From NCBI GenBank assembly GCA_947591495.1, contig CANQDG010000014.1, forward strand, positions 1-42,458: a stretch of 42,458 nt of DNA, read 5' to 3'. Of the stretch, positions 24,513 to 32,562 are shown in pieces. The position numbers and the translations under genes are program-made. Source of the DNA: an uncultured Bacilli bacterium. Its GTDB lineage: Bacteria; Bacillota_I; Bacilli_A; ML615J-28; CAG-313. Every line of letters starts with the position of its first letter. Positions within the stretch are counted from its first letter, which is position 1. The notes under the pieces are model-generated. The model saw only the letters and a list, made by a program, of their open reading frames with translations, had not been told where the DNA came from and made no database searches.

Positions 24513-24545
24513 AAAGTTCAAAAATAATGGACTTTTCAGTTTTTT
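24504..24545. terminator. Terminator between convergent CDF and pullulanase genes
   Basis: AAAAACTGAAAAGT / ACTTTTCAGTTTTT with a 13-base loop; the arm overlaps the TGA of the CDF gene. Strong on the plus strand and usable on the minus strand. Confidence 0.85.
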
Positions 24546-24554
24546 ATTTAGAAA

Positions 24555-26594
24555 TTATTTCTTAAAAAGATATACGCCTGGCTTATTTATTTCAAATCTT
24601 TGAACATTTTGCAAGGTCAATCTTTTTCCATCATAAATTAAATAAGTATTTGGCGCAAAATATTTGGTATGACTTAAATAATCATTCGAAATAATCATTT
24701 GATAAATTTCATAATTTGAGGTCGTAATTCGAACAACCGGTAATTCGAAAGAATCATCAAGTTTAAAACACTGATCTATCGCCTGTTTTTCGGATAGTTT
24801 AAAGCTTGAAATACTTTGCCGAATTTTTAATAAATCTTTGAGACTTTCGGTTAGATTTGGGACATTTTGCCAATTAATACCATTAATTTCATCATCTAAA
24901 TTATATGAATTATGATATAGTTTTTTGGTTCTTAATAATTCTTGACCTGCATGAATAAAACAAATGCCACATGATAAAACAGTTATTCCTAAAGCAAGGC
25001 GCACTAAATCAATAAGCTTTTCTTCTGAAAATTGGGGATGTTTAATTTTTAATAAATCATATAAAGTATGATTGTCATGACATTCAACATAATTAATCGA
25101 CTGTAAAGCATTTTGAAATTCACCCGCTTGATAAGTATATCCTTTTATTAATTTTAAAACTAGTTTTTTATCGAACTTCTTTTGGTCTAAGTATCCTAAT
25201 TGATATTCATTACCTCGCCAAAGATTGCGAAAATAATCATTAAAAAAAGCAATATTAGTTAATAGGTAAGCATTGCTCATATTGGCTCTTTGTTTTTCCG
25301 GTAATGCTACATCCATTTCCCATCCTTCACCATAAATCATCGCTAAAGGATTATTTTTCATAACTTCTTTGGTTAATTGCTTCATTGTTTCAATATCAAT
25401 TAATCCCATTAAATCGAATCTAAAGCCATCAACTTTATAAAAGGTTTGTAAAAATAAAACCGAATCAATAATTAATTTTCTAATCATTAAGTGATCAGTC
25501 TTTAAATCATTGCCACACCATGAAGAATTAGTTAAAAAATCCTTTTCATCAGTTCGAAAAGTATAACCGGGAACTAAACGTTCAAATGGAAACCACATTC
25601 GATCGTAAACATGATTGTAAACTACATCTAAATTAACCCCCATTTTGAGTTTGTGAATTGTATCAATTAATTTTTTTAATTCATTAATTTTACAATAAGG
25701 ATCTTGAGCATCAGAGGCCAAAAAGCCAGATGGGACAAAATATTCCATCGGATTATAACCCCAGTTATATTGAAAATTCGCATCATTTGAATCCTTAATA
25801 TTTTCATCAACTCCACCAAAGCTCATAACTGGAAGTAATTGGATATGCGTAATGTTTAAATCTTTAAGATAACCAAGACCAATCTTTAAGTCTTTTGTAT
25901 CTTCAAATGCTTTAAAAGTTCCTTTGTTAGTTAAATTAGTTTTTGATGTAGCATCGCGAATATTTATTTCATAAATAATAGCTTGATTTGCTTTAAAGTT
26001 TGGTTTAGTAAAATATGTTTCGGTCATTTGATAAGTTTTATTTAAATCAATAACATAATTTTCTTTACTATTTGCTAAACTACTTTTGGCATAAGGATCT
26101 AACGTATCAATAAATTCTTCATTAATCCGAAAATTATAATGATATTTTGCACCTTCTAAATCTTTAGAAATAGTAATTTGCCAAACGCCTTGATCTTGAT
26201 AAACAAGAGGATAAAATTTATTATCAATAACAAGACGAACTTCTTTTGCAACGGGACTCCAAATTCTAAACTTGGTAGCTTCTTTGGTGTATTGATAGCC
26301 TAGCCAATCATTAAAATAATATTTTTCCTCAAAAAGTGGTGATCTTGTAATTTTACCAAGTGATAAATGTTCTTCACCAATATTAGTTACGATTGTAATA
26401 TCTTTATGTGGTTCTAAAAGTTTAGGGCTTTTCAAATATAAATGTTCTTCATTATTAATATGATAATAATTTTGGCAAAAAAGAGAAATTAACTCATCGT
26501 CTATTTTAGCATAAATGGCTTTTTGATCAATTGCTTTAATGATAGGTGCAATTATTTTAATATCATAAAAGTCTTCAAGATATGCTTTAAACAT
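24555..26594 (-). CDS. pulA: Type I pullulanase
   Basis: 679-residue glycoside hydrolase family 13 debranching enzyme that cleaves alpha-1,6 links in pullulan, glycogen or starch dextrins. Order: a short N-terminal domain (1-90), a CBM48-like domain (about 95-185, with GYQYTKEATKFRIWSPVA), and the catalytic barrel. The type I signature YNWGYNP is at 276-282. Catalytic residues are D394 (DGFRFDL), E423 (YGEGW) and D507 (ECHDNH). No signal peptide is present, so it acts in the cytoplasm on glycogen or imported maltodextrins. GGAGGAA lies before the ATG. It follows the LytTR-linked membrane genes by 17 bases, perhaps in one transcript. Confidence 0.95.
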   Translation of the reverse strand: MFKAYLEDFYDIKIIAPIIKAIDQKAIYAKIDDELISLFCQNYYHINNEEHLYLKSPKLLEPHKDITIVTNIGEEHLSLGKITRSPLFEEKYYFNDWLGYQYTKEATKFRIWSPVAKEVRLVIDNKFYPLVYQDQGVWQITISKDLEGAKYHYNFRINEEFIDTLDPYAKSSLANSKENYVIDLNKTYQMTETYFTKPNFKANQAIIYEINIRDATSKTNLTNKGTFKAFEDTKDLKIGLGYLKDLNITHIQLLPVMSFGGVDENIKDSNDANFQYNWGYNPMEYFVPSGFLASDAQDPYCKINELKKLIDTIHKLKMGVNLDVVYNHVYDRMWFPFERLVPGYTFRTDEKDFLTNSSWCGNDLKTDHLMIRKLIIDSVLFLQTFYKVDGFRFDLMGLIDIETMKQLTKEVMKNNPLAMIYGEGWEMDVALPEKQRANMSNAYLLTNIAFFNDYFRNLWRGNEYQLGYLDQKKFDKKLVLKLIKGYTYQAGEFQNALQSINYVECHDNHTLYDLLKIKHPQFSEEKLIDLVRLALGITVLSCGICFIHAGQELLRTKKLYHNSYNLDDEINGINWQNVPNLTESLKDLLKIRQSISSFKLSEKQAIDQCFKLDDSFELPVVRITTSNYEIYQMIISNDYLSHTKYFAPNTYLIYDGKRLTLQNVQRFEINKPGVYLFKK

Positions 26595-26611
26595 GAGTTA
26601 ATTCCTCCTCG

Positions 26612-27172
26612 TTAATTAATATTATCTAAATAACTTTTTTTATTATTTTCAATAATTATAAAAGTTCCAATCGCAATACAAAAAGTCGTTATAATAGCAA
26701 GAAAAATAGCATTACCCCACGAAATTTCTTCTTCTAAATATTTACCTTCAGCAATATAGAAAATATAATGTTCTTCGGAAGTATTAGCTAAATTATTAGA
26801 ATAGGCAATATCAATTTTCATCGTTCCAATTTGCCAATTTTGGACTGTGAAATTTAAATTATAGTGATACATATTATTATTTTTGAGATTAGATTCTGGT
26901 TTAATATTAGTAACTTCCTCTTCTTGATTAGGAACTGTAATGAAAATATGATTAATAAAAATTTCTTCCTTCGTATCCCAAGATAAAATAATATTTATTT
27001 TTAAATCACCATCTTGGCGAATTTTTTCAATTTCATAATCAAAGTTTTCAAATTCTACGCTCTCATTTGCTAAAACAACATTATGATTAGTATCCATTAT
27101 TACATAGTTTATTCCCATAAACATTAATAATATTATGACCAATATTATGATTTTTTTACTTATTTTTTTCAT
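26612..27172 (-). CDS. Hypothetical two-pass membrane protein with an outside domain, 186 aa
   Basis: I do not recognise a family. A hydrophobic N-terminal segment (residues 7-26) acts as signal anchor; residues 27-150 are polar with alternating hydrophobic stretches (LKINIILSWD, IFINHIFITVPN, MKIDIAYSNN) that look like an all-beta outside domain; a second helix spans about 153-174, leaving a short basic tail inside. Its ATG overlaps the stop of the DUF3021-like gene, so the two are coupled and it probably belongs to the LytTR regulatory unit. It could be a sensor or an effector of that system. Confidence 0.6.
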   Translation of the reverse strand: MKKISKKIIILVIILLMFMGINYVIMDTNHNVVLANESVEFENFDYEIEKIRQDGDLKINIILSWDTKEEIFINHIFITVPNQEEEVTNIKPESNLKNNNMYHYNLNFTVQNWQIGTMKIDIAYSNNLANTSEEHYIFYIAEGKYLEEEISWGNAIFLAIITTFCIAIGTFIIIENNKKSYLDNIN

Positions 27173-27618
27173 TAGTGGTCACGCTCCTTGAAATTTTTCA
27201 AGTTTTCATTAAGTGACTTGTTTACTTTTCGTAGCTTAATAATTAAGAATAAAATTAAGAAAACAAGACCTACTATGATAAAAATAATAGTTGAAATAAA
27301 CAATTTATAATTATGACCTATATCGTAAATGTATAAAACATAATATCCTACTAATACAACAATTAAAGATAAAAGAAAATAAATAATAATAGCTTGTAAA
27401 ACAATTGATATATTATTTAATTTAAAAACAATACTAAATAAAATACTAGCAACAGCCGATACAATAAAGAAAATGAGTAAATCTTTTCCCGATAAGACAC
27501 TTCGATTAATAAATTCTAATAGTCCCGCAAAAATAATTGTGATAAGAGCGAAAATTGATATTAAAATTATTAAATAATTAGCAATAAATTTTAAGATATT
27601 AAATTTTTTATTTGACAT
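27172..27618 (-). CDS. DUF3021-like four-helix membrane protein paired with LytTR regulator
   Basis: 148 residues with four membrane helices (about 11-33, 45-64, 70-95, 103-127) and a basic C-terminal tail. IVLQAIIIYFLLSLIVVLVGY resembles the LQ..IHF......GY core of DUF3021 (quoted part: VLQAIIIYFLLSLIVVLVGY). DUF3021 genes sit beside LytTR regulators in Firmicutes; in streptococcal HdrRM/BrsRM-type systems the membrane protein restrains the regulator. The AGGAGGAAG ribosome site and the 10-base gap after the LytTR gene support an operon. Assignment to DUF3021 is by pattern, not by search. Confidence 0.6.
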   Translation of the reverse strand: MSNKKFNILKFIANYLIILISIFALITIIFAGLLEFINRSVLSGKDLLIFFIVSAVASILFSIVFKLNNISIVLQAIIIYFLLSLIVVLVGYYVLYIYDIGHNYKLFISTIIFIIVGLVFLILFLIIKLRKVNKSLNENLKNFKERDH

Positions 27619-27628
27619 TTTCTTCCTC

Positions 27629-28066
27629 CTATCCGTTTAATTTTTGTTTGAAAGCATGCGCATATGCTCTTGTAATAATCATTTTTTCCTTATTAATCAA
27701 AACCGCACTAATTCTACCATTAACAAGTGTACTTACTTTTTCAATTTTATTGATATTTAAAATAACCGTTCTTGCAACTTGAATGAAGGAAGTTTTTCTT
27801 AAAAGATCGGCTAATTCTTGAAGTTTATAACTTACTTCATAAACTTTGTGTTCGTCGTATGCAAAGACTTTATTATCAACAGCTTCAAAATAATAGATAT
27901 CGTCTAAATATAAGACATATGATTCGCCATTATCTTTACCATTAATCGTAATATAACTTGTTCTTATATAATTACCGATTCGGTTAATTCGGTCGTCAAC
28001 TTCACGACACCTAATTATAATTTCGGTTTCTTCTAAATTTGGTATCTCATCAATTTGAAGTTTCAT
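27629..28066 (-). CDS. LytTR-domain transcriptional regulator
   Basis: 145 residues, of which about 45-143 are a LytTR DNA-binding domain: DDIYYFEAVDNKVFAYDEHKVYEV, quoted in part as YYFEAVDNKVFAY, then TSFIQVARTVILNINKIEKV and NKEKMIITRAYAHAFK. The N-terminus (EETEIIIRCREVDDRI) is typical of stand-alone LytTR regulators rather than response regulators; no receiver domain is present. Expected role: DNA-binding activator held back by the adjacent membrane protein. GAGGTAATTT precedes the ATG. Confidence 0.88.
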   Translation of the reverse strand: MKLQIDEIPNLEETEIIIRCREVDDRINRIGNYIRTSYITINGKDNGESYVLYLDDIYYFEAVDNKVFAYDEHKVYEVSYKLQELADLLRKTSFIQVARTVILNINKIEKVSTLVNGRISAVLINKEKMIITRAYAHAFKQKLNG

Positions 28067-28085
28067 AAATTACCTCTTATTTTAT

Positions 28086-28442
28086 TTATTCTCCGTTAAA
28101 ATAATATGCACTTCTTGCGTAAAGTTTAATATTTTCGGCTGGCATCGTTTGTTTAACAAATTTAATTTCACAATCAGGATCTACATACCAACTATTATTT
28201 TCATTATATTCATATAGCTTGATTGTTTGTCCTTTTTTATAATTTACTTTATTTACTAAATTACCATCAAAATAATATTTAATTTGATATCGGCGAAAGA
28301 ATAAAATATATAAAACTAATACTGCCCAAGGTAAGATTCCTAATGTAATAAGTATTACTGAAAAAATTTCCCAATTCTCACCTAAATAATCTGCAGGAAC
28401 TTGCGATTCTTCTAATAATATGCTTATAGCTTTAATTAGCAT
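28086..28442 (-). CDS. Single-helix membrane protein with one InlB-type repeat
   Basis: 118 residues. One membrane helix (about 27-49) is followed by a 65-residue C-terminal part reading IKYYFDGNLVNKVNYKKG, then WYVDPDCEIKF and TMPAENIKLYARS. This fits one copy of the InlB B-repeat (flg_new/Listeria-Bacteroides repeat), whose copies usually end GWY.D....F...MP...ITLYA. Usually such repeats are outside the cell in arrays; a single one on a helix is unusual. RRYQIK right after the helix suggests the repeat may face the cytoplasm by the positive-inside rule. It overlaps the TPR-like gene upstream by 11 bases. Confidence 0.55.
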   Translation of the reverse strand: MLIKAISILLEESQVPADYLGENWEIFSVILITLGILPWAVLVLYILFFRRYQIKYYFDGNLVNKVNYKKGQTIKLYEYNENNSWYVDPDCEIKFVKQTMPAENIKLYARSAYYFNGE

Positions 28443-29154
28443 TTTTTTTCTCCTTTAATATATAAATTCGATTTTGCCATTTTCGATGAAAAATTTTACA
28501 CAATTTATGATTAGTTAAATTTAATAATTTATAATATACATCAAATAAATCATTCATAATTGTTTCATCTAAAAGTTGATAATAAATCTTTTCTAACTTT
28601 TTGGCGACAAGTTGATAATAATAATATGCTTTAATTGGATGATTTAATTTTTGATTAGCATCGCCTAAAAAAAGTTCGGCTAAAATAATAAATTTCAAAT
28701 CTTCATGAGTTTTCGTTTTTTTATATAGTAACTTAGCATAACCTTTCATTTTAGTTGCCAATAATAATTGATGTTTATAATCCGTATTATCATTCATTAA
28801 ATAAATGGTTTTGATAATCCACTCTAATAAATAACGATAATCATCTAAACTAGAATACTGATTGCATGCATCACTTAAAACACCAACAATTTTTTGATAC
28901 CATTTTTGAACAATATCTAAATAATTGCCCCGATTTTTATAGAAAGTACTTATTTTTACATAAGATTCAATTAGTTTAATTTTATCTTTACTACTCGCGG
29001 TTTGCCGATAAATGTTTTCAGCAATTCGGCATGCTTTTAACAAAGTTTTTTCTGCCTCATTAAATTTACCACGATCTTCTAAATCTTTTCCTTTTTCTAA
29101 CAAGGTATTAAGATTTTTTCTTTTTTCTTCATTAGTTAGTTTGCGATTATTCAT
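28432..29154 (-). CDS. TPR-like helical protein, 240 aa
   Basis: All-helical soluble protein with degenerate tetratricopeptide features. The clearest repeat is NTLLEKGKDLEDRGKFNEAEKTLLKACRIAE, quoted in part as LEDRGKFNEAEKTLLKA, early on; later helices carry similar A/G-L-Y spacing (IKAYYYYQLVAKKLEKIYY). No catalytic motif. I use the ATG at 29154 because the -10 box lies at 29186-29191, leaving any upstream start outside the mRNA. It starts the transcript that continues into the InlB-repeat, LytTR and membrane genes, so it may be part of the same sensing system. Confidence 0.6.
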   Translation of the reverse strand: MNNRKLTNEEKRKNLNTLLEKGKDLEDRGKFNEAEKTLLKACRIAENIYRQTASSKDKIKLIESYVKISTFYKNRGNYLDIVQKWYQKIVGVLSDACNQYSSLDDYRYLLEWIIKTIYLMNDNTDYKHQLLLATKMKGYAKLLYKKTKTHEDLKFIILAELFLGDANQKLNHPIKAYYYYQLVAKKLEKIYYQLLDETIMNDLFDVYYKLLNLTNHKLCKIFHRKWQNRIYILKEKKNAN

Positions 29155-29185
29155 ATGACAACTTTTGCTACTACCTTTCAGTTTT

Positions 29186-29214
29186 ATTATACCATTAATA
29201 ACTTTTTTTTTCAA
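29186..29214 (-). promoter_or_regulatory. Sigma-A promoter for the TPR-LytTR unit
   Basis: Minus strand TTGAAA (29209-29214), 17-base spacer, TATAAT (29186-29191). It fixes the 5' boundary of the TPR-like gene. Confidence 0.75.
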
Positions 29215-29233
29215 TTTATTTATTTTATCCTAA

Positions 29234-29256
29234 TAAAAAAGGCCCAAAGGCCTAAT
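29234..29256 (-). terminator. Terminator of the COG0523/DUF2225/DUF523 operon
   Basis: AGGCC-loop-GGCCT with T6 on the minus strand (A6 at 29235-29240), right after the DUF523 stop at 29258. Confidence 0.8.
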
Positions 29257-29257
29257 T

Positions 29258-29698
29258 TTACAACTTTTGTGAATAATTATTTTCATTTAAAATCACAATG
29301 CCATTTTTATATAATAAATCTGCAGTAATACCATTTCCTTTAATCGCTTTTTTTGTAAAACTGCCATCATAAATAAGTCCAAAACCACATGATGGACTTT
29401 TACTCTTTAAAATAGCATATTGACAATTATTTTTTTTAGCAAGTTCTAAACAAAGATTAGCTCCTTTTAAATAAGCTTCCGTTACATCAATCTGATTTTG
29501 ATTAATAACTTTCTTTCCTCTAATTTCAGCTGGAACACGGGGAGTAGAAAGACCTCCCATAACCTCTGGACAAAAAGGAATTAAGTGATATTTTTTGCTT
29601 AAAAGCGTTAGTTCAGGTTTAAAATTATTACCACCATTATATTTGCAATTATTACCTAATAAACAACTACTAACAATAATGTTATTCATCATCATCAA
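29258..29698 (-). CDS. DUF523 family protein (TudS-like)
   Basis: 146 residues matching DUF523: VSSCLLGNNCKYNGGNN at the N-terminus, PFCPEVMGGLSTPRVPAEI, then ILKSKSPSCGFGLIYDGSF. The three conserved cysteines (SCLLG, FCPE, SPSCG) are those of the [4Fe-4S] enzyme TudS, a thiouracil desulfidase that is the characterised member of the family. So an iron-sulfur desulfidase role is plausible, but the substrate here is unknown. The start overlaps the DUF2225 gene by 17 bases; ATG codons are repeated at the start, and which is used is unclear. Confidence 0.85.
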   Translation of the reverse strand: MMMMNNIIVSSCLLGNNCKYNGGNNFKPELTLLSKKYHLIPFCPEVMGGLSTPRVPAEIRGKKVINQNQIDVTEAYLKGANLCLELAKKNNCQYAILKSKSPSCGFGLIYDGSFTKKAIKGNGITADLLYKNGIVILNENNYSQKL

Positions 29699-30356
29699 CT
29701 CTTTCTAAGGTATAATCATAATTACCAGGAATTGTATGATCTAAATCATCATGTTCTTGACATAGTTTTATTTGATATAATAATATGTTTTTTTTATATT
29801 TTGGTAAACCTAAATTATTTAAACGATATTCAGCTTCTTCTTTGGCTTCATCAAACATTCTAATCCTGCGATATAAATCAACGATAATTAATGAAACATT
29901 TTCATCTTCTTCCGTCTTTAAAGATAATTCTAAAAACTTAATAGCTTTACTGCGCATTTTCATAGCTATTTGAGGCTTTTTAGCATCATCAGCCATCCAA
30001 GCAGAGCGAAGATAAGTTATACCAGCTTTTTTTACATCACTATTTTCTAATAAATATCCCAATAGCATGAACTTTTTTATCGCAAAATTAAGTTCATCAT
30101 CATGCAAAATTTCTTGATATTTTGCGCTTTCCATGATACTTTTAGTCGAACTTGTTATGGGTTGATTCATGTCATAACTGACATAACCACAAACAGGACA
30201 TTTTTCAACTAATAAATGCATCATATTGCGCATCATTCCTGGTGGTCTTGTGTCTAAATCACGCATTCCAAAAGAATTATTTTCTAATAATTTTTGATAA
30301 TTATGTTCATTTTGACAAACTGGGCATTTTTTCTTAACGTTATTAATAAATTTCAT
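29682..30356 (-). CDS. DUF2225 family protein
   Basis: 224 residues. Two CPxCG-type pairs (KKCPVCQNEH near 10-18 and EKCPVCGYVSYD near 51-62) form a probable zinc ribbon, separated by SFGMRDLDTRPPGMMRNMM. The remaining 150 residues are helical and TPR-like (YLRSAWMADDAKKP, RIRMFDEAKEEAEYRL). This is the usual DUF2225 layout; no biochemical role is known. It follows the COG0523-DUF1980 gene by 3 bases with AAGGTAGAG before the ATG, so it belongs to the metal operon. Confidence 0.85.
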   Translation of the reverse strand: MKFINNVKKKCPVCQNEHNYQKLLENNSFGMRDLDTRPPGMMRNMMHLLVEKCPVCGYVSYDMNQPITSSTKSIMESAKYQEILHDDELNFAIKKFMLLGYLLENSDVKKAGITYLRSAWMADDAKKPQIAMKMRSKAIKFLELSLKTEEDENVSLIIVDLYRRIRMFDEAKEEAEYRLNNLGLPKYKKNILLYQIKLCQEHDDLDHTIPGNYDYTLERVDDDE

Positions 30357-30359
30357 ACT

Positions 30360-31295
30360 CTACCTTAAATCAAGAATTGGATTTTTAAGAGGTGCAATAA
30401 GCTTAATTGATTTGGGATATAGCACACCTTCTTCTTCTTGATATTCTTCGGAGTATTCAAATTCTAGCGTTGCTACAATATGAATCCAACATTTATTTTT
30501 GAGTTTTACCCCTAAAGTATCTTTACATAAATGACCATATAATTGAACATCTGATGCACAACAAGTCATCGCATATCTTCCAGCAAAAAAAGTGCCTTTT
30601 GGTAATTTTTTCGAAAGCGTTACAAGAGCATCAAATTCAACCACTTTACCACGATATCTTTCAGGATTGTCAAAAGTATCAATATACCATCTACCATAAT
30701 CATCTGGTTCAATTTTAATAATATCTTGATTAATATCATATGGAAGTGGTTCTTCAAAAGCTTTTTTGGTAGTTCCATCTTCATCCATAACGACAAATTG
30801 TGCCGAACTATTCATTAATTTCATGCCTGTTTGATATGGTGCAAGTTTTTCAAGATCTTGACAACGATTAAAAACAACCAAGTCAGAAAATTCAATCATA
30901 TCTTTAAATTTTTGACGCATATTATTGAAATAGATTTCAAAAGTTGACATATCAATAAATGTTATGACTTGAGCTAAACGATATCCTTCGGGAAAATACA
31001 ATTCCTTTAAATTCCACATACAGTTAAATTCTAATATTACTCGATCAGGTAAAAACCTTGTTGCAAGTTCACTTAAATATTCAGGAGTTAAATCATCTTG
31101 TTTATCAATTTTAACAACCGCAGTATTATGTAATTGCGCAATTTCCGAACTTAATTCGATTTCACCTTCTTCGCACTCAATAACAAGTGTTCTTCCCCGT
31201 TTATCAAAACCATCTTTTTCGATAGCATCTAAAATAAACGTCGTTTTACCTGCATCAAGGAAACCATTAACGACAAAAATAGGAATTTCCATCAT
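30360..31295 (-). CDS. COG0523 (CobW-like) GTPase fused to a YcgQ/DUF1980-like domain
   Basis: 311 residues. Residues 1-190 form a G3E GTPase core: Walker A GFLDAGKTT (11-19) and a switch/Mg segment near IDMSTFE. The G4 motif is altered (FNRCQ for NKxD), and the CxCC metal motif of classical COG0523 proteins is absent (EFNCMWNL stands at the equivalent place). Residues about 190-311 resemble the C-terminal TIGR03943/YcgQ (DUF1980) domain: YRGKVVEFDALV, FFAGRYAMTCCASDVQ and KCWIHIVATLEF. YcgQ-type proteins are linked to zinc stress in bacilli. So this is probably a metal-related GTPase in tandem with the His-rich one upstream. The fusion is assigned by pattern. Confidence 0.75.
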   Translation of the reverse strand: MMEIPIFVVNGFLDAGKTTFILDAIEKDGFDKRGRTLVIECEEGEIELSSEIAQLHNTAVVKIDKQDDLTPEYLSELATRFLPDRVILEFNCMWNLKELYFPEGYRLAQVITFIDMSTFEIYFNNMRQKFKDMIEFSDLVVFNRCQDLEKLAPYQTGMKLMNSSAQFVVMDEDGTTKKAFEEPLPYDINQDIIKIEPDDYGRWYIDTFDNPERYRGKVVEFDALVTLSKKLPKGTFFAGRYAMTCCASDVQLYGHLCKDTLGVKLKNKCWIHIVATLEFEYSEEYQEEEGVLYPKSIKLIAPLKNPILDLR

Positions 31296-31352
31296 ATTAT
31301 CTATTTCTAAAATATAATATTATAAATTATATTTTTTTCCTTTCATAATATT

Positions 31353-32468
31353 TTATTTTTTTAAAATTAATTTTTCTAAATTTTCTTGATTAAGTTTTGA
31401 GCCAATAACAACAAATCGTCCCATAAAATCGCTATTTCCTTCGTTTATTTGATAGTCCCCCGCAACATAATCAAAATAATACCAATTTTCATTATCACTT
31501 GCGCTTAATAATCCTTTAGCACGAAGGACAACACCATATAATGTTTCATTATTTAAGGCCTTTAATATTTCTTCTAACTCATTATAAGTATATGATTTGG
31601 TTGTTTCAAAACCATAAGATGTAAATACTTCATCAGCATCATGTCCATGATGGTGATGGTGACAACATTCGTGTTCATCATCGTCATCGTCGTCATGGTG
31701 ATGGTGACAACATTCGTGTTCATCCTCGTCATCGTCATGGTGATGGTGACAACATTCGTGTTCATCCTCGTCATCGTCATGGTGATGGTGGCAACATTCG
31801 TGTTCATCGTCATCGTCGTCATGGTGATGGTGATGAGCATTTTTTAAACGTTCTTCTAATTCTTTGGTAATTGATGAATGTTTTTCTAACAATTCAAAAA
31901 GTTTTTTCCCTTCAACCGTTGGTAAATTAACAAAAAGAATATTGGCATTTGGATTTTTTTCTTTTAATAATTGCAAAACTTCTTCTTTCTTTTCATCCGT
32001 TAATTTTTCTGTCTTACTAACAATAATGGTATTAGCATCTTCAACTTGATTATTAAAAAATTCACCAAAATTTTTCATATAAATTTTACACTTGCTACCA
32101 TCTACAACGGTTGTAACAATATTTAATTTAATATCCAAATCTAATTTTAATACGGCTGAGACAATATCTGATAATTTTCCAACTCCAGATGGTTCAATAA
32201 TAATTCGTTCAGGATTAAAACGTTCAATTACTTCTGACATTGATTTGGTAAAATCACCAACTAATGAACAACAAATACATCCAGAATTTATTTCTTTGAT
32301 ATTAACACCTGATTCTTTTAGAAAAGTTCCATCAATTCCAATTTCTCCAAATTCATTTTCAATTAAAACCAATTTTTCATGATTAAAGCCATTTTCTAAT
32401 AATTTTTTAATTAATGTGGTTTTACCTGCTCCTAAAAAACCTGAAATAATATCAATTTTTATACTCAT
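31353..32468 (-). CDS. COG0523 GTPase (zinc-metallochaperone type) with His/Asp/Cys repeat
   Basis: 371 residues. Walker A is GFLGAGKTT (10-18), the metal-binding CICC motif is at 64-67, and IIIEPSGVGKLSDI is the switch II region; G4 is SKTE. Residues 212-276 are an extremely charged insertion built of four units of the kind DDDEHECC-HHHH (14-15 residues each), giving about 25 His and eight Cys. The C-terminal CobW domain (about 285-371) follows. COG0523 proteins move Zn2+ or other metals to client enzymes, and His-rich linkers store or sense metal. First gene of the operon, with GGAAG before the ATG and a palindrome over the promoter. Confidence 0.9.
   Translation of the reverse strand: MSIKIDIISGFLGAGKTTLIKKLLENGFNHEKLVLIENEFGEIGIDGTFLKESGVNIKEINSGCICCSLVGDFTKSMSEVIERFNPERIIIEPSGVGKLSDIVSAVLKLDLDIKLNIVTTVVDGSKCKIYMKNFGEFFNNQVEDANTIIVSKTEKLTDEKKEEVLQLLKEKNPNANILFVNLPTVEGKKLFELLEKHSSITKELEERLKNAHHHHHDDDDDEHECCHHHHDDDEDEHECCHHHHDDDEDEHECCHHHHDDDDDDEHECCHHHHHGHDADEVFTSYGFETTKSYTYNELEEILKALNNETLYGVVLRAKGLLSASDNENWYYFDYVAGDYQINEGNSDFMGRFVVIGSKLNQENLEKLILKK
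31650..31835. repeat. Tandem 42/45-bp repeat inside the COG0523 gene
   Basis: Units start at 31650 (45 bp), 31695, 31737 and 31779 (42 bp each), with a partial unit from 31821. Units 2 and 3 are identical. In frame they encode the HHHH-(D/E)-HECC repeats. The stretch is much richer in G+C than its surroundings, and slippage is expected. Confidence 0.9.
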
Positions 32469-32500
32469 ATTTCTTACTTCCTTTTTTTTCTTTTTTTATC

Positions 32501-32509
32501 ATTATAGCA
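32501..32509 (-). promoter_or_regulatory. Extended -10 promoter of the metal operon
   Basis: Minus strand TGCTATAAT (TGn plus TATAAT, 32501-32506 being the -10), about 30 bases before the COG0523 ATG. No -35 of consensus type; that position is occupied by a palindrome. Confidence 0.6.
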
Positions 32510-32517
32510 CAAATTGA

Positions 32518-32537
32518 TTAATTATTGTTATAATTAA
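32518..32537. promoter_or_regulatory. Palindromic operator candidate over the metal-operon -35 region
   Basis: TTAATTAT-TGTT-ATAATTAA: perfect 8-bp arms with a 4-base centre. It covers the -35 position relative to the TATAAT at 32501-32506. Size and position fit a dimeric repressor, possibly a metal regulator, but it is not a standard 7-1-7 Fur/Zur/PerR box. Confidence 0.5.
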
Positions 32538-32562
32538 CTTGCAAAAATTTAAAAATAAAAAA

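Noticed and set aside
31640-31840. CRISPR array
   Set aside because: The repeated units have no unique spacers and are in frame within a protein gene.
31574-31847. Long open frames on both strands rich in Met/Thr/Val across the repeat
   Set aside because: They are shadows of the in-frame His/Asp/Cys repeat of the COG0523 gene; all carry the repeat periodicity and lack ribosome sites.
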